DNA of 12,276 bases from Candidatus Eiseniibacteriota bacterium (GTDB taxonomy: Bacteria; Eisenbacteria; RBG-16-71-46; CAIMUX01): assembly GCA_020431745.1 (NCBI GenBank), contig JAGQHR010000037.1, positions 1-12,276 of the forward strand, given 5' to 3'. Both the position numbers and the translations under genes were made by a program. This document shows positions 1-5,711 of this stretch, one piece after another (position 1 is the stretch's first letter; each line of letters opens with the position of its first letter). The notes under the pieces are model-generated. The model worked only from the letters and a program-made list of their open reading frames with translations. It made no database searches and was not told the origin of the DNA.

Positions 1-423
1 GACCCGTTGGCGGAATCCCTTGGAGAGCTGTCCGATGTTTTTTTGGATCATCGGACCGAGACCGACGCGCATCACCACGTCGTCGATCCGCCGCTGGTGC
101 TCCCCGGACGGGATGCCGCGCACCTCGGCCACGAACCGCAAGTACTCGACGATTCCCATTTCGGAGTAGACCGGGGCGCTCTCGGGTAGGTACCCGATCC
201 GCCGGCGGACCTCCACCGAGTCGCTGAAGACGTCGAAACCGGCCACCCGGGCCTCGCCGGCGTCCGCCGGGAGGTAGCAGGTGAGGATCCGCATGGTCGT
301 CGTCTTTCCGGCGCCGTTGGGTCCGAGAAAGCCGACGACCTCGCCCCTGGGAATCTCGAACGAGATGTCGTCCACGGCGACGGTGGGACCGTACCGCTTC
401 GTCAGATTCCGCACTTCGATCAT
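1..423 (-). CDS. ABC transporter ATP-binding protein, GldA/CcmA-like (partial, C-terminus outside window)
   Basis: This is the N-terminal 141 residues of an ABC ATPase, starting MIEVRNLTKRYG at 423 and still open at base 1. Seen: Walker A GPNGAGKTT at residues 34-42, a Q-loop region IGYLPESAPVYSEM in which the usual Gln is replaced (LPE), and the start of the signature motif, LSKGFRQR, at about 133-140. The LPE Q-loop and LSKG(F/Y)RQR signature are typical of the CcmA/NatA/GldA branch, which powers ABC-2 type exporters and gliding-motility complexes. Walker B and the H-loop lie beyond the window. The start is supported by GAGGA (431-435) seven bases upstream. A permease (ABC-2 or GldF/GldG-like) would be expected just downstream, outside the window. 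The gene has its own promoter, so it is probably not cotranscribed with the DUF2339 gene 340 bp upstream. The ATPase identity is secure; the substrate is unknown. Confidence 0.93.
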   Translation of the reverse strand, partial: MIEVRNLTKRYGPTVAVDDISFEIPRGEVVGFLGPNGAGKTTTMRILTCYLPADAGEARVAGFDVFSDSVEVRRRIGYLPESAPVYSEMGIVEYLRFVAEVRGIPSGEHQRRIDDVVMRVGLGPMIQKNIGQLSKGFRQRV

Positions 424-508
424 GTCGTTTTCCTCGAGGCGCGACGAGCCCAGCCGCGACGCCCGGAGGAGATCCGGGTTGGCGGTCAGGCCCCCGCTCC
501 CGTTTGCC

Positions 509-534
509 GTTCGTTCCACTTCCGAAGAACGAAC
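509..534. promoter_or_regulatory. Inverted repeat in the ABC ATPase leader (candidate operator)
   Basis: GTTCGTTC (509-516) and GAACGAAC (527-534) form a perfect 8-bp inverted repeat around a 10-bp spacer, and each arm is itself a doubled GTTC/GAAC. A further GTTC follows at 537-540. The site is downstream of the predicted start near 638 and about 86 bp before the ATG. It could therefore be a repressor roadblock site or an RNA hairpin in the leader. Nothing identifies a binding protein. Confidence 0.35.
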
Positions 535-644
535 CCGTTCAATGACCTCAGAAAATGACGGCCCGGACTAGATCACACCCCACCCGTCCAGGTTCCCCTC
601 CAAGTGACCGTGGCGCTGGGGGAGGGGGCCCAGGCAAAGCCGGC

Positions 645-674
645 AGTATAGAAAGCGGTTGCGGCAAGGGTCAA
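645..674 (-). promoter_or_regulatory. Sigma70-like promoter for the ABC ATPase gene
   Basis: On the minus strand, TTGACC (669-674) and TATACT (645-650) are separated by 18 bp, each close to the -35 and -10 consensus. Transcription would begin near 638, giving a leader of about 215 nt before the ATG at 423. The site lies about 90 bp beyond the stop of the upstream DUF2339 gene, so it would separate the two units. This is a consensus match in an otherwise GC-rich stretch, read by eye and not scored. Confidence 0.6.
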
Positions 675-763
675 CCAGCCCCGACCGGGAAGCGTGGTCG
701 TCGCTGGGGGATTTTCCTAGTCGGGCCGTCTCGCGACGATCGCCTTCTGGGGGGCCGGGCCGG

Positions 764-2773
764 CTACCGAGGATCCGGATCGTGTCCGTCGCCGGCGCGC
801 TGCCGGCCTCTCTGATAGAGGATGGAGACCAGGAGGAGCAGAACGCCGACCGCCACGAAAGACGCGATCCGATAGCCGCGCTCCAGGTCCTGGATGTCGA
901 GGAGGAAGACCTTGAACACCAGGACGGCGATCACCGAGAAGCCGAGCAATCGCACGGGCCGGAATCGGAAGACGAATCCCCCGCCGATCAGGAGTCCGCC
1001 GTAGATCGCCCAGAACACGGAGAGGGTCAGGTTCGCGGCCAGCCGCAACGATCGGGAGCCGCCCGATCCGGCCAGATCGAATCCGTGGACCGTCTCGATC
1101 GTGATCACGAGCCACAACAGCACCAGGGTGGCGAGAAGGACGGGGGTCGCGAGAGCGCGTTCGTGGGGCCGGTCCTCCGCGCGACGCAGTCTCCAGGAGA
1201 GGTGACCCATGGCCGCGGTCAGCGCGACGTTCCCGAGAAAGCTCGCGTTGACGACCGGCCGCATCCAATCGAGGCCATGCCAGTCGAAGAGCGCGCCGAG
1301 GATCGCGTGGACGATGTCTCCGGCCAGGGTGATCGCTCCGAGGACGCGGTAGCCTCCGTCCTCACGGCGCGTTCCGAGCTCGACGAGGAGTGCGCCCAGC
1401 ACCGCCCAAGCGAAGGTCACCGATCCCAGATCCAGCTGGAGCGGGACCGCGACGCAGAGCAGAGCGATCCCCGCGTAGCGCGTGATCCGCGCCAGAGGAA
1501 GGTTGCGGGGACGCTCTGCGAGAACCCCGGTCGCGACATAGAGCACGCCGAGCGCCATGGTGCTGGCGCCGCGGAACGCGGTGAAATCGGGAGCGAGCCA
1601 GTGATAGAGGAAGAAGACGAAGGCGCCGGCGTCGAGGAAGATCAGAACACCACGGGCTGCGCTCCAGAAGCGTTCTCCCGGTCGTGATACCAAGGGGAGG
1701 ACGACGTAGAGGAGCCAGATCGATCCGGCGCCGGCGAGCAGTGGGGTGCGCACCTCGGGTTCGGAGTGGGTCTCGGTGGCGACCATCGCGAGCAGGATCA
1801 CCGAGCCGAGGAAGGCGCCCAGGGGAAGACCACGCCAGTCCCGACGTGCCGCGACGACGGCCGCTCCCAGGTTCACGACGAAGAGGTAGGGGAGGATCTG
1901 AAGTGCGGCGCGTCCCGCGAGCTCGAGAAAGAACGGAGTGAGGAGTGCCCCGATCAAAGTGAGACCGGCGACGGTGGGCGAGCTCATCCGGATCGCGAGG
2001 AGCGCACCGCCGACGGAGACCGCGGTCAGGAGCGCATAGATCGCCTCTTTGGGCGCGAGCTCATGGAAGATCGTCGTGGCGTAGGCGGCGAGGAAGAGGA
2101 GCGCGACGCCGCCGCCCAGCAGCCCCTGGGCGAGGACCCGCTGCCGGCGTCCCTGGAGCGCCGCTCCGATCCCGAGGAACGCGCTCGCAACCGCGCCGCC
2201 GATCACGACCTGGCCGAGCCCTGCGAGGGGATGCGCTCCGAGATCGATCCCGAGGAAGAACGCGGTCCCGAAGAAGATCGCGAGCACGCCGATCCAGGTC
2301 AGCCATTGCCCGCCGATCAACGACTCGAGATCAGTGGTGCCGGTGTGTTGCGTTTTCGCGTGACGGGCCGGATCAGCGGACGCGGTCGAAGGTGTCGCGG
2401 GAGGCGTGCCAGCGGGTGCCGCGGGAGGCGCGCCACGAGGCGCGGCGCCGGGTGCGATCGTAGGTGGAGTCTCGGGATCTCCCGCAGTCACCGGGAGCGC
2501 GGCGGCGGTGGGAACACCGGGGACTCCGGACGGATCAGGAGCACTCTCACCAACCTCCGCTCCGGAGGAAGACGTCGTGGTGGTACGTACGGCGTCCGTT
2601 TCCGCTTCGCCGGTGAGCGCACGAAGCGCGTCACGCTGGGCGCGCAGCGTCGTGCGCAACGCGGAGATCTCCGCCTCGAGCCGTTGGACGCGCGGAATGA
2701 AGACGAGCGCGAGGACCAGCGCGACCGGGCCTGCCAGCAGAATCGCCACGCCGAACATCACGAGGAACGGCAT
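764..2773 (-). CDS. DUF2339 domain-containing polytopic membrane protein
   Basis: This 669-residue protein begins MPFLVMFGVAILLAG. One transmembrane segment (about 3-26) is followed by a short coiled-coil-like stretch (about 28-53) rich in Arg/Leu/Glu, then a low-complexity Pro/Ala/Thr linker (about 60-145). The DUF2339 entry motif is LESLIGGQWLTWIGVLAIFF (149-168), after which I count about 18 hydrophobic segments up to the C-terminus. That order (N-terminal helix, coiled coil, disordered linker, many helices) is the family's architecture; its function is not established. The frame is open a further 88 codons upstream, but that part is basic, unstructured and unlike the family, so I chose the ATG at 2773. 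No clear Shine-Dalgarno sequence precedes it (the nearest is GGTGA, about 14 bases away), leaving the exact start uncertain. It is divergent from the first peptidase gene. Family assignment is strong, role unknown. Confidence 0.88.
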   Translation of the reverse strand: MPFLVMFGVAILLAGPVALVLALVFIPRVQRLEAEISALRTTLRAQRDALRALTGEAETDAVRTTTTSSSGAEVGESAPDPSGVPGVPTAAALPVTAGDPETPPTIAPGAAPRGAPPAAPAGTPPATPSTASADPARHAKTQHTGTTDLESLIGGQWLTWIGVLAIFFGTAFFLGIDLGAHPLAGLGQVVIGGAVASAFLGIGAALQGRRQRVLAQGLLGGGVALLFLAAYATTIFHELAPKEAIYALLTAVSVGGALLAIRMSSPTVAGLTLIGALLTPFFLELAGRAALQILPYLFVVNLGAAVVAARRDWRGLPLGAFLGSVILLAMVATETHSEPEVRTPLLAGAGSIWLLYVVLPLVSRPGERFWSAARGVLIFLDAGAFVFFLYHWLAPDFTAFRGASTMALGVLYVATGVLAERPRNLPLARITRYAGIALLCVAVPLQLDLGSVTFAWAVLGALLVELGTRREDGGYRVLGAITLAGDIVHAILGALFDWHGLDWMRPVVNASFLGNVALTAAMGHLSWRLRRAEDRPHERALATPVLLATLVLLWLVITIETVHGFDLAGSGGSRSLRLAANLTLSVFWAIYGGLLIGGGFVFRFRPVRLLGFSVIAVLVFKVFLLDIQDLERGYRIASFVAVGVLLLLVSILYQRGRQRAGDGHDPDPR

Positions 2774-2913
2774 GTGCGGGAGGGTATCACCGGCTCGCGT
2801 GGTCGGACACCAGTTCGCGATCGGTGCACCCGGAAGTCTCTGCGGGAACAACGTATTCGGCCGCTGCGGGCGTAGGCCTAGTGTGGATAGCGCCAATGTC
2901 CCCGCGCCACGAT

Positions 2914-2946
2914 CCGGCCGTGTGCCCGATGTCGGCACACGGCCGG
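2914..2946. promoter_or_regulatory. Perfect 13-bp-stem hairpin in the divergent intergenic region
   Basis: CCGGCCGTGTGCC (2914-2926) and GGCACACGGCCGG (2934-2946) are perfect inverted copies around the 7-nt loop CGATGTC. The hairpin lies between two divergent genes, about 100 bp before the plus-strand ATG at 3049 and 140 bp before the minus-strand ATG at 2773. No T-tract follows on either strand, so it does not look like a normal intrinsic terminator. It may be a leader-RNA structure or a dyad operator. Confidence 0.55.
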
Positions 2947-3048
2947 GCAGCATGGGACGCATGATGCCACCAAACGTCGTGCCCCGACCAACACAGCCCT
3001 CCCGCGACCCCGAGCAGCCGTGGCGCCTGCCAGCCAAGGGAGTTCCTC

Positions 3049-5505
3049 ATGCGCCTCTTGCCCGTCCTCGGACTGTGTCTCGCTTTCTCCTACCCGGCCG
3101 TCGCATTCGCCCACCACGTCTATGGCGAGGGGGATGCGCTGGTGTTGCTTCGGACCGCGATCGAGTCCGGTCCGCCGCTCCAGGAAGCGGGCTACCACCT
3201 GGTGGCGGAGGTGCCGGAGGGATACCTGGCGTTCCTCGATGGACCGGCGCTGGCCGAGGTGAGCGCGACGGGGCTCTCGTACGAGGTCCTGGTCGCACGG
3301 GACGACGCGTCGCTGGAGTATGTGATCGTCTACGACCCGCAGCCGGGTCACGAGATCGTGGAGCCGGCTGCGGAGTCGGTAGTTCTCCATGCCGGCCGTG
3401 GCTATCGCGTGATGTCGGTGCCCGCCGCGTCGATCGACGGGGAACCCACCGGCGTTTCGGAGATCCAGCGCGTCTTCCGGCGACCCTTGAGCTTCGTGCG
3501 GACTCCCTGGATGGAGCCCCACCGTGCCGTCTCCGTCGACCCCGAGGTCGCGGCCGGCATCGCGACGGTCAATGCAGCCGCGCTACAGTCCGGGGTGCAG
3601 ACGTTGCAGGACTTCGGGACGCGCTACTCCCAGTACAACGGGGGCTACCTGGCCAGCGTCTGGATCCGCGATCAGTTCCTCTCCTACGGATACACGGACG
3701 TCACCTTCCATGACTACAACAGCTGGAACGACAACGTGGTCTGTGTGAAACCGGGGGCGGTCTGGCCTGACGAGGTCGTCGTCATCGGCGCGCACTACGA
3801 CTCGACGAATCCCAGCAACAACAACAACGCTCCCGGCGCCGACGACAACGCGACCGGGACCACGGGCGTCCTGGAGGCGGCGCGCATTCTCGCCGACCTG
3901 GTGCTCGAACGGACGGTGATCTTCGTCTGTTTCAGCGGCGAGGAACAGGGATTGGTCGGGAGCGAAGCCTGGGCCACCCAGGCCGCCAGCTCCGGGATGA
4001 ACATCGTGGGGATGGTCAACCTGGACATGATCTGCTACCGCGCGACCGCCGATGCCGAGGATCTCGACATCATCTCCAACGGGTCGAGCGATCCGCTCGC
4101 CGACCTTGCCTACGAGGCGGTCGCCGCCTACGTCCCGGAGCTTGCGATGGTCGACGGATACCTCACCGCGGGCACCAGCGATCACGCTTCGTTCTGGGCA
4201 GCCGGGTTCCGCGCCATCTTCCTCTTCGAGGACAGCGGCAGCTACAGCCCGTACATCCACACGTCCAACGACCGGGTGGGGACGAGCGCCAACGACTTCG
4301 CGTTCATGGTCAAGAACGTGAAGGCCGCGACCGCGACACTGGCGACGCTGGCGCGGCCGTTCCACGTCGCCATCGCGCACGACCCTCTGGGCAACTCCGA
4401 GGGGAGCGGCCCGTTCGGGGTCCTGGCCGAGATCATCGGGGCCCAGCCGCTCGATCCGAGCGGACTGGCGCTGCACTATCGCGTCGACGGAGGAGCCTTC
4501 GTCGATCTGCCGCTCCTGCCGACCGGCCAGGCGAACCAGTTCGGCGCGACGATCCCGGCCGTGCCGGTCGGCTCCGCGGTCGAGTACTACTTGTCGGCCG
4601 CGGACATCGACGGCTACCTGGCCACGCTTCCGGAGGGAGCGCCGGGCGAGCTCTTCCAGTTCCGCACCGGGGTCAGCCTGGTCTTCGTCGAGGATGCCGA
4701 GACCGACCAGGGATGGACGCTCGGCGTACCCGGAGACAACGCGACGACGGGACTTTGGATTCGTGACGATCCGATCGGAACGAGCTACCAACCGGAGGAC
4801 GATCATACGCCGGGTCTGGGCGTGCGCTGTTTCGTGACGGGAAACGCACCGGCCGGTTCGGGAGACGGTACCAACGACGTGGACGGCGGCCGCACGACGC
4901 TGTTGTCGCCGGTCTTCGATCTGGACGGCGCCGATTGGGCGGAAGTGTCGTACTGGAGGTGGTACGCCGACGAGACGTCCCACGACGACGATTTCATCGT
5001 CGATGTCTCGAACGACGGCGGCACTTCCTGGCACAGTCTCGAGGTCGTGACCGACAGCGCCTATCCCTGGGTACACGCGGTGATCGGCGACCTCGGGGCG
5101 ATCCTGCCGCTGACTGCACAGATGCGGCTCCGGTTCATCGCCGAGGACACGGGCAGCGGAAGTCTGGTCGAGGCGGCCATCGACGATCTCGAGATCGCCG
5201 CGGTCTTCGCGGACCCGACCGGAGTCGGAGAGCCGATGGCGGGGAGCGCCCCCCTCCGCATCTTCCCGAGTCCGCTCGATCCGCAGTCGTCCATCCTCAT
5301 GTATCTGCCGAGCGCGGGGCGTGCGCAGTTGCGGATCTTCGACGTCACCGGCGCGGAGGTGGGGCGACCGGTCGACGGCGCGCTGTCCGCGGGGGGCCAC
5401 GCCATGACCTGGGGCACGGCGGGGCTGCCGAGCGGCGTCTATCTCGCGAAGCTGACGCTCGACGGCGCTCCCCTCGCATCGCAAAAGCTGATCCGGTTGC
5501 GGTAG
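3049..5505 (+). CDS. Secreted M28 family zinc metallopeptidase with jelly-roll-like and T9SS/FlgD-like C-terminal domains
   Basis: An 818-residue exported peptidase, likely an aminopeptidase-type di-zinc enzyme acting outside the cytoplasm. Signal peptide at 1-21 (MRLLPVLGLCLAFSYPAVAF, then AH); residues 22-175 are a propeptide-like N-terminal region. The M28 catalytic domain spans about 180-435 and keeps every expected metal residue: H249 (GAHYDS), D266 (GADDN), E298/E299 (FSGEEQ, base plus ligand), D326 (NLDM) and H404 (YIHTSND). An Ig-like segment follows (about 436-540), then a jelly-roll or MAM-like domain (about 547-720) with the usual SPVFDLDG and DVSNDGGTSW motifs. Last is an 80-residue C-terminal module with RIFDVTGAEV and LPSGVYLAKLTL, typical of T9SS type A sorting or FlgD-like Ig domains. 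AAGGGAG at 3036-3042, six bases before the ATG, supports the start. The paralogue lies 206 bp downstream beyond a terminator. Substrate unknown. Confidence 0.93.
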   Translation: MRLLPVLGLCLAFSYPAVAFAHHVYGEGDALVLLRTAIESGPPLQEAGYHLVAEVPEGYLAFLDGPALAEVSATGLSYEVLVARDDASLEYVIVYDPQPGHEIVEPAAESVVLHAGRGYRVMSVPAASIDGEPTGVSEIQRVFRRPLSFVRTPWMEPHRAVSVDPEVAAGIATVNAAALQSGVQTLQDFGTRYSQYNGGYLASVWIRDQFLSYGYTDVTFHDYNSWNDNVVCVKPGAVWPDEVVVIGAHYDSTNPSNNNNAPGADDNATGTTGVLEAARILADLVLERTVIFVCFSGEEQGLVGSEAWATQAASSGMNIVGMVNLDMICYRATADAEDLDIISNGSSDPLADLAYEAVAAYVPELAMVDGYLTAGTSDHASFWAAGFRAIFLFEDSGSYSPYIHTSNDRVGTSANDFAFMVKNVKAATATLATLARPFHVAIAHDPLGNSEGSGPFGVLAEIIGAQPLDPSGLALHYRVDGGAFVDLPLLPTGQANQFGATIPAVPVGSAVEYYLSAADIDGYLATLPEGAPGELFQFRTGVSLVFVEDAETDQGWTLGVPGDNATTGLWIRDDPIGTSYQPEDDHTPGLGVRCFVTGNAPAGSGDGTNDVDGGRTTLLSPVFDLDGADWAEVSYWRWYADETSHDDDFIVDVSNDGGTSWHSLEVVTDSAYPWVHAVIGDLGAILPLTAQMRLRFIAEDTGSGSLVEAAIDDLEIAAVFADPTGVGEPMAGSAPLRIFPSPLDPQSSILMYLPSAGRAQLRIFDVTGAEVGRPVDGALSAGGHAMTWGTAGLPSGVYLAKLTLDGAPLASQKLIRLR

Positions 5506-5531
5506 ACGCCACGTGACCGACCGGCCGCACC

Positions 5532-5576
5532 GATCGGGCGCCCGCTTCTCTCTGAGCGGGCGCCCGATCTTCGTTT
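5532..5576 (+). terminator. Intrinsic terminator after the first M28 gene
   Basis: GATCGGGCGCCCGC (5532-5545) pairs perfectly with GCGGGCGCCCGATC (5556-5569). The 10-nt interval TTCTCTCTGA allows one extra T-A pair. The short T-rich tract TTCGTTT follows (5570-5576). It begins 27 bp after the stop codon at 5505, the usual place for a rho-independent terminator. Confidence 0.85.
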
Positions 5577-5611
5577 CGGGGAAAGCCCCGGTCCGGCCGC
5601 TCCCTTCGCGG

Positions 5612-5641
5612 CTGACAACCGTCCGGCCCATGCGGTAGAAT
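5612..5641 (+). promoter_or_regulatory. Sigma70-like promoter for the second M28 gene
   Basis: CTGACA (5612-5617) and TAGAAT (5636-5641) are 18 bp apart, each one base off consensus. Transcription would start near 5648, giving a leader of about 64 nt before the ATG at 5712. Its place just after the terminator at 5532-5576 argues that the two peptidase genes are separate units. Confidence 0.6.
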
Positions 5642-5711
5642 CCCGTACACACGTTTCGGTATCCCTCCACGCGTCCCCCGTCCTTACGTCATCGATCGAG
5701 GAGGCCCTTCG

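Larger units (their letters stand above)
424..763. other. Non-coding interval between DUF2339 and ABC ATPase genes
   Basis: I find no credible gene in these 340 bases; the short open frames lack Shine-Dalgarno sequences and known motifs. The interval holds the minus-strand promoter at 645-674, the inverted repeat at 509-534, and a small hairpin (CCCGGA 462-467 / TCCGGG 473-478). I see no U-tract terminator for the DUF2339 gene. Confidence 0.6.

Noticed and set aside
659..2875. Two long plus-strand frames opposite the DUF2339 gene
   Set aside because: They are highly charged Glu/Arg/Gly sequences that mirror the membrane protein's codons; no recognisable fold.
2774..3037. 88-residue upstream extension of the DUF2339 frame
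   Set aside because: It is basic and unstructured and unlike the family N-terminus, and it crosses the perfect hairpin; the ATG at 2773 gives the normal start.
3583..5670. Long minus-strand open frame (695 codons) opposite the first peptidase
   Set aside because: It is antisense to a gene with complete catalytic motifs, its translation is Arg/Asp/Val-rich without domains, and such frames are expected opposite GC-rich codons.
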